Source of the DNA: Acidiferrobacteraceae bacterium
Lineage (GTDB): Bacteria; Pseudomonadota; Gammaproteobacteria; Arenicellales; UBA868
Assembly: GCA_002721105.1 (NCBI GenBank)
Contig: PBJL01000026.1
Span: 116,054 to 131,695, forward strand
Length of the DNA: 15,642 nt
Reading direction: 5' to 3'
A program made the translations under genes and the position numbers. Shown piece by piece: positions 7,852 to 15,642 of the stretch. The notes under the pieces were generated by a model. It was not told the DNA's origin and did no database searches. It saw only the letters and a list, made by a program, of their open reading frames with translations. The first letter of the stretch is position 1. The number at the start of each line of letters is the position of its first letter.

Positions 7852-10800
7852 TTATCTCTCTTCTCTAGTCTCTATATTAAGACCAAGTGCTCTAATCTCT
7901 TTTTCAAGCACTCGAAACGACTCTGGAAGCTCAGCTTCCATTCTATAATCACCTTTGACGATGTTTTCATACATTCTCGTACGACCAGCAACATCATCAG
8001 ATTTAACGGTCAACATTTCCTGAAGAGTGTAGGATGCTCCATACGCTTCAAGTGCCCACACTTCCATTTCACCGAATCGTTGGCCACCAAATTGAGCTTT
8101 CCCTCCGAGAGGTTGTTGCGTAATCAGACTATAAGGTCCTGTCGAACGCGAGTGCATCTTATCATCAACAAGGTGATTCAGTTTCAACATATACATGTAA
8201 CCAACTGTTACAGGACGATCAAAAAGCTCGCCCGTACGTCCATCATATAATTTAGCTTGACCGCTTAGAGGTAGTCTTGCAAGCTTAAGCATCTCTTTCA
8301 CTTCACTTTCTGACGCTCCATCAAAAACCGGAGTCGCAATAGGCACGCCTGTAGAAAGATTCTTAGCAAGCTCAAGAATTTCATCATCTTCCAATGATGC
8401 AAGATCTTCTTGACGCCCTACACCATTATATATTCGAGAGACCTCTTTTCGGATCTTATCAACTTCTATCCGTCGATCAAGCATATCCCGAATTTGGCGT
8501 CCCAATTCATGGGCAGCCCATCCAAGATGCGTCTCTAAAACTTGGCCAACATTCATGCGGGAAGGAACACCCAAAGGATTTAATACAATATCAACTGTAG
8601 TGCCATCTTCCATATGTGGCATATCTTCCACTGGTACGATTCTTGAAATAACACCTTTATTTCCATGCCGGCCAGCCATTTTATCGCCAGGCTGTAGGCG
8701 CCTTTTCACTGCAACAAACACTTTAACCATCTTTAATACACCTGGCGCCAGATCGTCACCCGCTTCTAATTTATTCCGCTTTTCCTCAAATCTATCGTCA
8801 AAACTACTACTCTGGGACCCAAGCTGCTTCCGAATAGTATCTAGATTAGTATTTGTCTCCTCATCACGCAATCGAATTTCAAACCATTTTTCACGAGGTA
8901 TATTTTCAAGCATTTCATTAGTGACACGATCGCCAGTCTTTAATCCTTCTGGACCACCTTGCGCTACTTTATTAACAATTAGTTTAGCTATGCGATCATA
9001 TACATCATCTTCGACAATCCCCCGTTGATCGTGCATGTCCTTTCGGATTCGATCTAATTCTTCAGACTCATTTGCGAGCGCTCTTAAATCCTTGTCTAAA
9101 CCATCACGAGTAAAAACCTGAACATCAATAACTGTGCCAGACATTCCTGACGGCATTCGTAACGAAGTATCTTTAACATCAGATGCTTTTTCTCCAAAGA
9201 TAGCGCGAAGCAACTTTTCTTCAGGAGTCAACTGGGTTTCACCTTTTGGTGTTACTTTTCCTACCAAAATATCTCCAGATTGGACTTCAGCCCCAATATA
9301 AATAATTCCAGCTTCATCCAATTTACTTAGTGCTGACTCTCCTACGTTAGAAATATCCGGCGTTATGTCCTCCGGTCCTAGTTTAGTATCACGAGCTACA
9401 CAAGCAAGCTCCTCAATATGAATAGAAGTATAAACATCTTCTTGCACCAACCTCTCTGATATAAGAATTGAATCTTCAAAGTTATAACCATGCCATGGCA
9501 TAAATGCTACGAGAACATTTCGACCTAGCGCAAGTTCACCGAGATCCGTGGACGGACCGTCCGCAAGAACATCGCCGCGCTTTATGCTATCACCAATCCC
9601 AACCAAAGGTCGTTGATTAATAGTGGTGTTTTGGTTCGATCTGGTATATTTCACAAGATTGTAGATATCTACACCAACATCTCCCGTATCAACCTCATCA
9701 TCATCAACTTTCACCACGATGCGAGACGCGTCGACCGAATTAATGATCCCTCCTCTTTCAGCAACTACTACAACCCCAGAATCAGTGGCAACTCGGCGCT
9801 CCATTCCTGTTCCGATTAGTGGTTTCTCGCTCAATAATGTTGGCACTGCTTGTCTTTGCATATTCGAGCCCATTAACGCCCTATTAGCATCATCGTGTTC
9901 AAGAAAAGGAATGAGAGACGCAGCAACCGAAACGATTTGTGATGGAGCAATATCTATATAGTCAATTTTGTCAGGCGTCGACAAAGTAAACTCATTCTGG
10001 TAACGACACGACACGAGATCATCCTCCAATATACCCTTGGCACTCACACGCGCATTTGCTTGCGCAATGATATGTTCGTACTCCGCAATTGCCGATAGAT
10101 AGTCTATTTCTCCAGTCACCTTGCCATTCGCTACTCGCCTGTATGGTGTTTCAAGGAATCCATACTCATTCGTCCTTGCATAAACAGCGAGTGAATTAAT
10201 TAACCCAATATTAGGACCTTCCGGGGTCTCGATTGGGCATAGCCTGCCATAGTGTGTTGGGTGGACATCCCGAACCTCAAAACCTGCGCGTTCTCTAGTT
10301 AACCCTCCAGGACCAAGCGCTGAAACTCGTCTTTTATGAGTCACCTCGGATAGTGGATTGGTCTGATCCATAAATTGTGATAATTGACTCGAACCAAAAA
10401 ATTCTTTTATAACAGCTGATACTGGTTTAGCGTTAATCAAATCCTGGGGTGTCAAATTTTCTGACTCAGCCATAGAAAGCCGTTCTCGCACTGCTCTCTC
10501 CACCCGAACTAATCCAACTCGAAACTGATTTTCAACTAACTCCCCTACAGACCGTACACGACGATTACCTAAGTTATCAATATCGTCTGTACTACCTTTA
10601 CCATTTTTTAGTTCAACCAAAGTACGAATAACGTCTACAATATCTTGTTGGCTCAATATACCTGGACCTTCGTCATTTACTCGACCCAACCTACGGTTCA
10701 ACTTCATTCGACCAACAGAAGAAAGATCATAACGCTCGATATTAAAAAATAAATTACGAAATAATTGTTCTGACGCCTCCTTTGTTGGTGGTTCTCCAGG

Positions 10801-11931
10801 CCTCATCATTCGATAGATTTCTAGCTTCGCTTCATTCGCATTAGTCGTTGGATCTATCCGAAGTGTGTCAGATATATAACCACCATGGTCTAAATCATTA
10901 CTGTAAATGGTTTCTAAATTCTTAACACCAGCTGACCTTAGAACACCAAGTAATTCTTCCGTGACTAAATCATTCGATCTACCAAGAAGTTCTCCTGTCT
11001 CAGCGTCGATAAAATCATGCGCCAATGTTCGGCCGATGATAAATGAATCTGGCACATGAATAGTCTTGAGATTTGTTTTTTTCAGTTCACGCACATGCCT
11101 AGCTGTGATACGTCGCCCTGCTTCAACAATTTTTGAACCAGCAACAACTATATCAAAATCAAGTTCTTGACCTCTAAAACGTTCCGGGACTAGATCAAGC
11201 TTCGCGCCTTCTTCGTCGATTGAGAAATAATCATTTTCAAAAAATAATTGAAGAATTTCCTGAGTTGTATATCCCAATGCCTTAAGAATAATGGTGCCTG
11301 CTAATTTTCGTCGCCTATCAATACGTACATATAAGAGGTCTTTTTGATCAAATTCAAAATCGAGCCATGATCCACGATAAGGGATCACTCGGGCATTAAA
11401 TAATAGTTTGCCAGATGCGTGAGTTTTACCTTTATCATGATCAAAAAATACACCAGGGGAGCGATGCATTTGTGAGACAACTACCCGCTCTGTGCCATTA
11501 ATAATAAAAGTTCCATTATCAGTCATCAGAGGAATTTCACCCATATACACTTCTTGCTCTTTAACATCCCGAATAATCTTTGTCGCCCCAGTTTCCGACT
11601 TCTCAAAAATCATAAGGCGAAGGACCGCATGTAATGGCGCTGAGTACATCAAACCACGTTGCTGACACTCACGTACATCAAAGGCTGGCTGACCTAATTT
11701 GTAAGTAGAAAAATCAAGTGATGCCGCACCGCTATAGCTCTCAATAGGAAAAACTGATTTAAATGCCGCTTGCAAACCTTGGTCAATACGCTGATCAGAC
11801 GCCACACCCTTTTGTAACAACTTTCTATATGATTCCTGCTGGATATCAAGTAAATTTGGAATCTCATCAAGCTGTACTCGTTTGCTGAAACTTTTTCGTA
11901 TCCGCTTCTTTTCGGTAAAAGAATAATCCAT
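7852..11931 (-). CDS. rpoB: DNA-directed RNA polymerase subunit beta
   Basis: This encodes the 1359-aa beta subunit (1342 in E. coli). It forms the other half of the RNA polymerase cleft. The rifampicin pocket starts at [13 protein letters not shown] (residue 511) and keeps Asp522, His532 and Ser537, equivalent to E. coli 516, 526 and 531, so the protein looks rifampicin-sensitive. The NFEDS motif carries Glu819-Asp820, and [12 protein letters not shown] carries the active-centre lysines 1084 and 1092. The numbering offset from E. coli rises from +6 to +19 between these motifs, so the extra residues lie mainly between 820 and 1084. The ATG at 11931 has AGAGG about 6 nt upstream, and the stop is TAA. 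It is followed by rpoC after 59 nt. No frameshift or intein is present. Confidence 0.99.
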   Translation of the reverse strand: MDYSFTEKKRIRKSFSKRVQLDEIPNLLDIQQESYRKLLQKGVASDQRIDQGLQAAFKSVFPIESYSGAASLDFSTYKLGQPAFDVRECQQRGLMYSAPLHAVLRLMIFEKSETGATKIIRDVKEQEVYMGEIPLMTDNGTFIINGTERVVVSQMHRSPGVFFDHDKGKTHASGKLLFNARVIPYRGSWLDFEFDQKDLLYVRIDRRRKLAGTIILKALGYTTQEILQLFFENDYFSIDEEGAKLDLVPERFRGQELDFDIVVAGSKIVEAGRRITARHVRELKKTNLKTIHVPDSFIIGRTLAHDFIDAETGELLGRSNDLVTEELLGVLRSAGVKNLETIYSNDLDHGGYISDTLRIDPTTNANEAKLEIYRMMRPGEPPTKEASEQLFRNLFFNIERYDLSSVGRMKLNRRLGRVNDEGPGILSQQDIVDVIRTLVELKNGKGSTDDIDNLGNRRVRSVGELVENQFRVGLVRVERAVRERLSMAESENLTPQDLINAKPVSAVIKEFFGSSQLSQFMDQTNPLSEVTHKRRVSALGPGGLTRERAGFEVRDVHPTHYGRLCPIETPEGPNIGLINSLAVYARTNEYGFLETPYRRVANGKVTGEIDYLSAIAEYEHIIAQANARVSAKGILEDDLVSCRYQNEFTLSTPDKIDYIDIAPSQIVSVAASLIPFLEHDDANRALMGSNMQRQAVPTLLSEKPLIGTGMERRVATDSGVVVVAERGGIINSVDASRIVVKVDDDEVDTGDVGVDIYNLVKYTRSNQNTTINQRPLVGIGDSIKRGDVLADGPSTDLGELALGRNVLVAFMPWHGYNFEDSILISERLVQEDVYTSIHIEELACVARDTKLGPEDITPDISNVGESALSKLDEAGIIYIGAEVQSGDILVGKVTPKGETQLTPEEKLLRAIFGEKASDVKDTSLRMPSGMSGTVIDVQVFTRDGLDKDLRALANESEELDRIRKDMHDQRGIVEDDVYDRIAKLIVNKVAQGGPEGLKTGDRVTNEMLENIPREKWFEIRLRDEETNTNLDTIRKQLGSQSSSFDDRFEEKRNKLEAGDDLAPGVLKMVKVFVAVKRRLQPGDKMAGRHGNKGVISRIVPVEDMPHMEDGTTVDIVLNPLGVPSRMNVGQVLETHLGWAAHELGRQIRDMLDRRIEVDKIRKEVSRIYNGVGRQEDLASLEDDEILELAKNLSTGVPIATPVFDGASESEVKEMLKLARLPLSGQAKLYDGRTGELFDRPVTVGYMYMLKLNHLVDDKMHSRSTGPYSLITQQPLGGKAQFGGQRFGEMEVWALEAYGASYTLQEMLTVKSDDVAGRTRMYENIVKGDYRMEAELPESFRVLEKEIRALGLNIETREER

Positions 11932-12097
11932 GCAATCCTCTTAGCCACCGGGGCTTATCTAATATTGTTAAGGGTAAAAACCCTCTTTCATCTATTTTAA
12001 ATTTTTCGACGCATAACCACGTGGCAACACCTCCATATACATGAGGGCGCCAAGCATCAAGCTACGTAACTTATGCTTCCAACTATTTGCAACCTCA
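11932..12097 (-). promoter_or_regulatory. rplL-rpoB spacer with hairpins (possible attenuation or processing region)
   Basis: This 166-nt gap holds no gene. Its best structure is at 12052-12078: minus-strand AAGCAT and AAG pair with CTT and ATGCTT, nine pairs with a single bulged G around an 8-nt loop. No U-tract follows, so it is not a simple terminator. A second small hairpin, AGGGT-TTTT-ACCCT, is at 11971-11984, and AGCC/GGCT (11943-11955) sits just upstream of the rpoB ribosome binding site. In E. coli the same gap carries a partial attenuator and an RNase III cut site that set the ratio of ribosomal protein to polymerase mRNA. An analogous role here is inference from position. Confidence 0.45.
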
Positions 12098-12475
12098 CTA
12101 TTTAATTTCTGCAGTAGCGCCGGCTTCCTCAAGCTGCTTCTTGATCTCTTCTGATTCATCTTTAGAAACCCCTTCTTTAACAATAGATGGGGCGGATTCA
12201 ACCAAATCTTTAGCTTCCTTAAGACCAAGTCCGGTTATGGCGCGCACCGCTTTGATTACACCAACTTTCTTTTCACCAAAACTAGACAAGGTTACATCAA
12301 ACTCAGTCTTTTCTTCGCTCGATGCCTCTGATGCCACACCCCCAGCTGCCGGGGCTGCGACCGCTACCGCGGCTGCCGCAGATACATTGAATTTTTCTTC
12401 AATCTCTTTTATCAGTTCAGACAAGTCCAGAACAGACATTTCCGCTATCGCGTTAAGAATTTCTTCGCGGGACAT
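12098..12475 (-). CDS. rplL: 50S ribosomal protein L7/L12
   Basis: This encodes 125 aa, normal length for L7/L12, the multi-copy stalk protein that recruits EF-Tu, EF-G, IF2 and RF3 to the ribosome. Three parts can be seen: an N-terminal dimerisation helix region ([18 protein letters not shown] and on to about residue 31), an Ala-rich flexible hinge (about 32-52), and the globular factor-binding domain with [11 protein letters not shown] and [15 protein letters not shown]. The ATG has AGGAG at about 9 nt, and the stop is TAG. It follows rplJ by 60 nt. L12 binds the C-terminal helix of L10, and the two are normally controlled together by the leader upstream of rplJ. The 166-nt spacer after it separates the ribosomal from the polymerase genes. 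Confidence 0.98.
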   Translation of the reverse strand: MSREEILNAIAEMSVLDLSELIKEIEEKFNVSAAAAVAVAAPAAGGVASEASSEEKTEFDVTLSSFGEKKVGVIKAVRAITGLGLKEAKDLVESAPSIVKEGVSKDESEEIKKQLEEAGATAEIK

Positions 12476-12535
12476 ATTACTTTTCTCCTAATTAAACAGA
12501 TTTCTCCACAATAAAGCATAAACATGTATTAAATC

Positions 12536-13060
12536 TTATGCTGTCTCTTGATTATCCCGAACCGCTATTATCGATCGGGCAAACTTTGACGGCACCTCAT
12601 TCAATGTTCGTGCCAACGATCCGATTGGCGCGAGAAGAGTTGTTGCTAATTTCGTTAGCAATTCCTCACGGCCAGGCAATGACGCCAACTTTTTTATAGT
12701 ATCTATATCAATAAGGTCTCCGTCCATAGAGCCAACAGTTATCTCGAACGCCTCATTTGATTTGGCAAAATTACTGACAACTTTCGCTACTGCAACTGGG
12801 TCCTTTGAAGAGCTTAATACTAAGGGGCCTACAAAATAATCAGATAAACAGTCGAATGAAGAATTGCTGACACTAAGTCGAGCTAACGTGTTTTTTATTA
12901 CTCGGACATCCACTCCATTGTTACGAGCCTGACGTCGCAAATCAGAGATTTGTGCAACGGTAAGCCCACTATAATTAGCAAGAATTGCGGCGTTAGCTTC
13001 GGAAAAGCTTTCAGATACCTCACTGACCACCGTTTCCTTTTTTTCACGACTGAGACTCAT
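12536..13060 (-). CDS. rplJ: 50S ribosomal protein L10
   Basis: This encodes 174 aa (165 in E. coli). L10 is the base of the ribosomal stalk: its N-terminal domain binds 23S rRNA beside L11, and its C-terminal helix carries L7/L12 dimers. The sequence begins MSLSREKKETVVSEV and shows the conserved YSGLTVAQISDLRRQARN and VIKNTLARLS segments. The later part contains LASLPGREELLTKLA, L10's conserved C-terminal region before the stalk helix. The ATG has a strong AAGGAGTG site 8 nt upstream, and the stop is TAA. It is preceded by a 216-nt structured leader, where L10-L12 binding represses translation of both genes in E. coli. Confidence 0.98.
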   Translation of the reverse strand: MSLSREKKETVVSEVSESFSEANAAILANYSGLTVAQISDLRRQARNNGVDVRVIKNTLARLSVSNSSFDCLSDYFVGPLVLSSSKDPVAVAKVVSNFAKSNEAFEITVGSMDGDLIDIDTIKKLASLPGREELLTKLATTLLAPIGSLARTLNEVPSKFARSIIAVRDNQETA

Positions 13061-13276
13061 TTAATACTCACTCCTTGTGGTTATTAAAATAGTGATCGAG
13101 CATAGCCAACTACTCCAACTCGAAACACCGCCTGCGAGGGCTAGCTTGCGCTATTAAGTGAGTCACTGCGATTGCAGTACTCACACCCACGATCTTCGAC
13201 AAGACTAACTCTACCCACGCCTAATGCTTAGTAAAGCTAAAGCGCACCCAAAACTAGCCTTTCACTCAAAAACTTT
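13061..13276 (-). promoter_or_regulatory. Probable L10 (rplJ) leader, autoregulatory RNA
   Basis: The 216-nt gap between rplA and rplJ holds no gene but several hairpins. The best is 13158-13184: minus-strand GTGAGT and ACTCAC pair, then ACTGC and GCAGT pair, with one bulged G and a 4-nt loop. Others are TCTT/AAGA around a 4-nt loop (13193-13204), GCAAG/CTCGC (13134-13149, one G-U pair) and TCGAG/CTCGA (13096-13123). In many proteobacteria this site is the L10 leader, bound by the L10-L12 complex to repress rplJ-rplL translation. The assignment rests on position and folding potential, since I could not score it against the Rfam L10_leader model. Confidence 0.65.
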
Positions 13277-13972
13277 TTACGACACAACAGTTAACCTATC
13301 TACCTTGATGCCTGGGCCCATGGTCGTAGACAATGTTACCTTTTGTATATACTGACCCTTAGCTGTGGCTGGTTTAGCCCGATTAACAGCAGAAAACAGT
13401 GCAGTTAGGTTCTCTTTCAAAGCCTCAATATCAAAAGACACCTTCCCAATAGGGCAATGGATAATACCCGCCTTGTCGATCCGAAATTGAACCTGCCCAG
13501 CCTTGGCGTTTGCAACAGCCTTTGTGACATCTTGCGTTACTGTCCCAACCTTTGGATTTGGCATCAACCCTCGAGGGCCAAGTATCTGTCCTAATTTACC
13601 AACAACCCGCATAGTTGACGGTGTTGCAATACAAACGTCAAAATCAATGCTACCACCCCTGATTGTTTCCGCAAGATCATCAAGACCTACAATATCAGCA
13701 CCAGCATCACGCGCAGCATCCGCATCTTTGCCTTCGGCAAAAACCGCTACCCTCATTGTCTTGCCAGTCCCTCTCGGTAAGACTGTTGCGCCACGCACAT
13801 TCTGATCCGATTTTTTTGCATTAACTCCAAGATTAATAGCGACATCTACAGTTTCGTCAAATTTTGTACCACCTGATTCCTTGATTAAGACCAGAGCATC
13901 ATCCAGTTTGTAGAATTCTTGATCATCGCGCTTAGACGATAACGCCTTATAACGTTTTCCTACACTTGCCAT
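13277..13972 (-). CDS. rplA: 50S ribosomal protein L1
   Basis: This encodes 231 aa from [13 protein letters not shown], close to 234 aa in E. coli. L1 forms the mobile stalk that helps release E-site tRNA and, in many bacteria, represses rplK-rplA translation by binding its own mRNA. Conserved segments are [19 protein letters not shown], the signature [18 protein letters not shown], and the C-terminal [16 protein letters not shown] chose ATG 13972 because it gives the family N-terminus and has a GAGGG site 8 nt upstream. It lies one base after the rplK stop, implying translational coupling. An in-frame ATG at 14020 would add 16 residues inside rplK that do not match the family. The stop is TAA. 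Confidence 0.97.
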   Translation of the reverse strand: MASVGKRYKALSSKRDDQEFYKLDDALVLIKESGGTKFDETVDVAINLGVNAKKSDQNVRGATVLPRGTGKTMRVAVFAEGKDADAARDAGADIVGLDDLAETIRGGSIDFDVCIATPSTMRVVGKLGQILGPRGLMPNPKVGTVTQDVTKAVANAKAGQVQFRIDKAGIIHCPIGKVSFDIEALKENLTALFSAVNRAKPATAKGQYIQKVTLSTTMGPGIKVDRLTVVS

Positions 13973-13973
13973 A

Positions 13974-14405
13974 TCATATACCCTCGGTTTCAATACCCAT
14001 ACTTCGAGCGCTGCCCGCAATAATTCGAACAGCCTGATCTATATCATAAGCAGTTAGATCAGGCATTTTTACCTTAGCAATTTCTTCCAATTGATTCCTA
14101 TCAACTTTTGCAACTTTATTTTTATTAGGTTCTGCACTACCTTTATCTAATCCGGCAGCTTTCCTAAGAAGCACTGAGGCGGGGGGAGTTTTCTTTACAT
14201 ATGTAAAACTCTTATCAGAATAAACTGTTATCACTACCGGAATAGGCATACCAGACTCCATACCTTGTGTTTCTGCATTAAACGCTTTGCAAAATTCCAT
14301 GATATTTAAGCCATGCTGACCTAAAGCAGGACCTACAGGAGGACTTGGTTTAGCCTCGCCAGCTGGAACTTGCAGTTTTATATACGCTTCGATTTTTTTC
14401 GCCAT
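13974..14405 (-). CDS. rplK: 50S ribosomal protein L11
   Basis: This encodes 143 aa (142 in E. coli). L11 binds the GTPase-associated region of 23S rRNA at the stalk base and is needed for RelA activation by uncharged tRNA. The N-terminal domain has the proline-rich [16 protein letters not shown] motif (prolines 20, 22, 23 and 26), the site of thiostrepton action. The C-terminal rRNA-binding domain includes [20 protein letters not shown] (about residues 113-132). The ATG is at 14405, with GGGAG about 12 nt upstream, a rather weak ribosome site. The stop is TGA, one base before rplA. The 47-nt gap from nusG may hold a weak promoter. Confidence 0.98.
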   Translation of the reverse strand: MAKKIEAYIKLQVPAGEAKPSPPVGPALGQHGLNIMEFCKAFNAETQGMESGMPIPVVITVYSDKSFTYVKKTPPASVLLRKAAGLDKGSAEPNKNKVAKVDRNQLEEIAKVKMPDLTAYDIDQAVRIIAGSARSMGIETEGI

Positions 14406-14437
14406 GCCTAGTATTCACTCCCAACCTCTTTCCATTA

Positions 14438-14466
14438 ATTTTATGAATCCAACTAACCTTTCTCCA
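14438..14466 (-). promoter_or_regulatory. Candidate weak promoter upstream of rplK
   Basis: On the minus strand TGGAGA (14461-14466, four of six to TTGACA) is spaced 17 nt from TAAAAT (14438-14443, five of six to TATAAT). The -35 overlaps the end of nusG. E. coli has a promoter before rplK at the same place, which makes this plausible. In AT-rich sequence such matches arise easily by chance. Confidence 0.28.
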
Positions 14467-15055
14467 CCTGACTAAAACTGAGTTCCACTGGAGTTGATCT
14501 GCCAAATATCGTAACAGCTACGCGTAACTTACTTTTTTCAAAGTTGACATCCTCAACCGTTCCATTGAATTCCGCAAAAGGACCATCAGTGACTCTAACA
14601 ATCTCACCCGGGGCGAACGTATACTTCGGCCTCGGATGCTCTGCTCCTTCAACCACCTGCTGTAAAATAGCATTAGCTTCGCGATCCGAAATAGGCACCG
14701 GTTGCGCATTAGTGCCGCCAACAAACCCTGAGACACGCGGCACCGACTTGACTAAATGCCATGCGTCTTCCGACATTTTCATCTGTATCAAAACATATCC
14801 TGGGAAAAACTTGCGCTCACTTGTTCTTTTCTGGCCATTCCTAAGTTCAACAACATCCTCTGTAGGAACAAGAATCTCCCCAAACTGATCTTTAATGTTG
14901 GATCGCTCAATATGAGTCTTTAGCGACAAAAGTACTTGTTTTTCAAAACCTGAATACGCTTGGATCACATACCAATGCATATCTTCACCTTCACTGACAC
15001 CGTTTTGCTCATCCGGCAGTGTCTGCGATTTGCTTACAAACTCTGTTTCAATCAT
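14453..15055 (-). CDS. nusG: Transcription termination/antitermination protein NusG
   Basis: This encodes 200 aa from ATG 15055. NusG binds the RNA polymerase clamp through its N-terminal domain, reduces pausing, and links to Rho or ribosomal S10 through its KOW domain. The NGN domain starts at [12 protein letters not shown] and includes [14 protein letters not shown] (79-92) and [11 protein letters not shown]. The KOW domain (about 146-199) has the GPFAEFNG motif. E. coli NusG is 181 aa, and the extra 25 acidic residues before MHWYV are not conserved. ATG 14980 gives a 175-aa form, preceded by AAGGTGA. The long form lies 6 nt after secE with AAAGGG 9 nt before it. The tight spacing favours the long form, but the start is not settled. 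The stop is TAG. Confidence 0.95.
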   Translation of the reverse strand: MIETEFVSKSQTLPDEQNGVSEGEDMHWYVIQAYSGFEKQVLLSLKTHIERSNIKDQFGEILVPTEDVVELRNGQKRTSERKFFPGYVLIQMKMSEDAWHLVKSVPRVSGFVGGTNAQPVPISDREANAILQQVVEGAEHPRPKYTFAPGEIVRVTDGPFAEFNGTVEDVNFEKSKLRVAVTIFGRSTPVELSFSQVEKG

Positions 15056-15061
15056 TTCGCA

Positions 15062-15409
15062 CTACCCTTTGATCCCAAGGATCAAGTCATAGACAGCCCA
15101 GAGTGAAACTACATCTAACACCCAAAGATATAAACCAATCAATATAACTAGGACAATTACAACCATCGTCGATTGAATTGTTTCTTTTCTAGTAGGCCAG
15201 ACTACTCTTCGAATTTCTGTCTTCGTTCCGACGCCAAATTGCCAGGCAGCTCTTCCAGGGCCCGACGTAAAAGCTACTCCGGCACCTACTATCAAACCAA
15301 CGATAAAGATACCCGTCCTTAGCAAGGCCGACTGATCGCCCATAACATAAAAAGCAGCGATCCCAGCAATGATCACTAATGCTGCGACAACTAATTTGAG
15401 CTTATCCAA
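15062..15409 (-). CDS. secE: Protein translocase subunit SecE
   Basis: This encodes 115 aa. SecE clamps around SecY in the inner-membrane Sec translocon and stabilises it. Three hydrophobic segments are visible at about residues 5-23, 28-48 and 82-103, the three-span form found in E. coli-type SecE. The conserved cytoplasmic amphipathic stretch EIRRVVWPTRKETIQST (65-81) precedes the last span, which is the essential core. The start codon is TTG at 15409, chosen because AGGAG lies 6 nt upstream and the first span is kept intact. The next ATG (residue 23) would delete that span. The stop is TAG, 6 nt before the nusG start. It sits 23 nt after tRNA-Trp, the usual order tuf-trnW-secE-nusG. Confidence 0.96.
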   Translation of the reverse strand: MDKLKLVVAALVIIAGIAAFYVMGDQSALLRTGIFIVGLIVGAGVAFTSGPGRAAWQFGVGTKTEIRRVVWPTRKETIQSTMVVIVLVILIGLYLWVLDVVSLWAVYDLILGIKG

Positions 15410-15432
15410 GACCTACTCCTGTGATCTATTCC

Positions 15433-15508
15433 TGGCAGGCCAGGAGGGAATCGAACCCCCAACCTGCGGTTTTGGAGACCGCCGCTCTGCCAATTGAGCT
15501 ACTGGCCT
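15433..15508 (-). tRNA. trnW: tRNA-Trp (anticodon CCA)
   Basis: This is a 76-nt cloverleaf with the CCA end encoded. The acceptor arms AGGCCAG and CTGGCCT pair fully, followed by discriminator G and CCA. The D arm is GCTC/GAGC, and the anticodon arm is GCGGT/ACCGC around CTCCAAA with anticodon CCA. The variable loop is AGGTT, and the T arm has TTCGATT in its loop with one G-U pair. Lying 37 nt after tuf and 23 nt before secE, it is probably cut out of a tuf-secE transcript by RNase P and 3' nucleases. Confidence 0.98.
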
Positions 15509-15534
15509 AATATCCCCAATCAAATTTATACTTT

Positions 15535-15548
15535 TGAGATTAATCTCA
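15535..15548. repeat. 14-bp perfect palindrome overlapping the tuf stop codon
   Basis: TGAGATTAATCTCA is its own reverse complement. On the minus strand its first three bases are the tuf TGA stop codon, and it is followed by AAAA. As RNA it could form only a short 4-bp stem with a 6-nt loop, so it is not a terminator. It may be chance, or a duplex-DNA protein site. Confidence 0.35.
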
Positions 15549-15642
15549 CTCTATTATCTTAGCTACAACACCTGCGCCAACAGTTCGCCCACCCTCGCGT
15601 ATAGCAAAACGGAGACCCTCTTCCATCGCGATCGGCGCTATC
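15546..15642 (-). CDS. tuf: Elongation factor Tu, C-terminal fragment (partial, runs off right edge)
   Basis: The minus strand encodes the last 31 residues of EF-Tu, [18 protein letters not shown] and then [13 protein letters not shown], ending in TGA at 15546-15548. This is the barrel domain 3 terminus, conserved in all bacterial EF-Tu. The 5' part lies outside the window, so it is cut off by the edge rather than truncated. Its position before tRNA-Trp and secE matches tufB of E. coli. Together with the tuf start at 1-44 it shows two tuf genes bracketing the cluster as direct repeats. Such pairs are usually kept nearly identical by gene conversion. Confidence 0.95.

Noticed and set aside
8555..9028. 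157-codon frame on the plus strand inside rpoB
   Set aside because: It lies antisense to conserved rpoB, Ser-rich as expected from the opposite strand, with no domain seen.
10300..10420. Rifampicin-resistance substitutions in rpoB
   Set aside because: The key residues Asp522, His532 and Ser537 are wild type.
13973..14020. Upstream ATG for rplA adding 16 residues
   Set aside because: The added residues lie inside rplK and do not match the L1 N-terminus. The start at 13972 has a good ribosome site and is coupled to the rplK stop.
1..15642. Mobile element, CRISPR, prophage, defence or biosynthetic system
   Set aside because: Every long frame is a housekeeping gene. No repeat-spacer array, transposase, integrase or att-like repeat was seen, including around tRNA-Trp.

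Overview
The window is one uninterrupted run of translation and transcription genes, all on the minus strand. Read in the direction of transcription (high to low coordinates) it is: 3' end of tuf (EF-Tu), tRNA-Trp(CCA), secE, nusG, rplK, rplA, rplJ, rplL, rpoB, rpoC, rpsL, rpsG, fusA and the first codons of a second tuf. This fuses the E. coli tufB/secE-nusG/rplKAJL-rpoBC block and the str block (rpsL-rpsG-fusA-tuf) into one locus. That layout is common in Beta- and many Gammaproteobacteria. RpoB (1359 aa), RpoC (1411 aa, with E. coli numbering preserved at the zinc and catalytic residues), SecE with three membrane segments and the NusG sequence all fit Beta/Gammaproteobacteria. The DNA is moderately AT-rich. 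I cannot name a genus.

Right end (13277-15642): the tuf 3' end, tRNA-Trp, the translocon subunit secE, the elongation factor nusG and ribosomal proteins L11 and L1 are packed with short gaps. Middle (7852-13276): rplJ-rplL follow a 216-nt structured leader that fits the L10 autoregulatory leader, then a 166-nt spacer with hairpins, then rpoB. Next (3557-7792): rpoC. Left part (1-3556): a consensus-like sigma-70 promoter lies between rpoC and rpsL and gives the str genes their own transcription start. It is followed by rpsL, an unusually long 361-nt spacer, rpsG, fusA and tuf.

Together these genes make the RNA polymerase core, its elongation factor, the ribosomal stalk and neighbouring ribosomal proteins, both GTPase elongation factors, one tRNA and the essential small Sec subunit, so the locus couples transcription and translation capacity. 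No mobile element, CRISPR array, phage gene, defence gene or unknown protein-coding gene is visible. I do not see an undescribed system. The parts most worth a second look are non-coding: the rpsL-rpsG spacer with serial inverted repeats, the rpsL promoter with its 5'-terminal hairpin, the L10 leader and the rplL-rpoB hairpin. The N-terminal extension of NusG and the TTG start of secE also merit a check.
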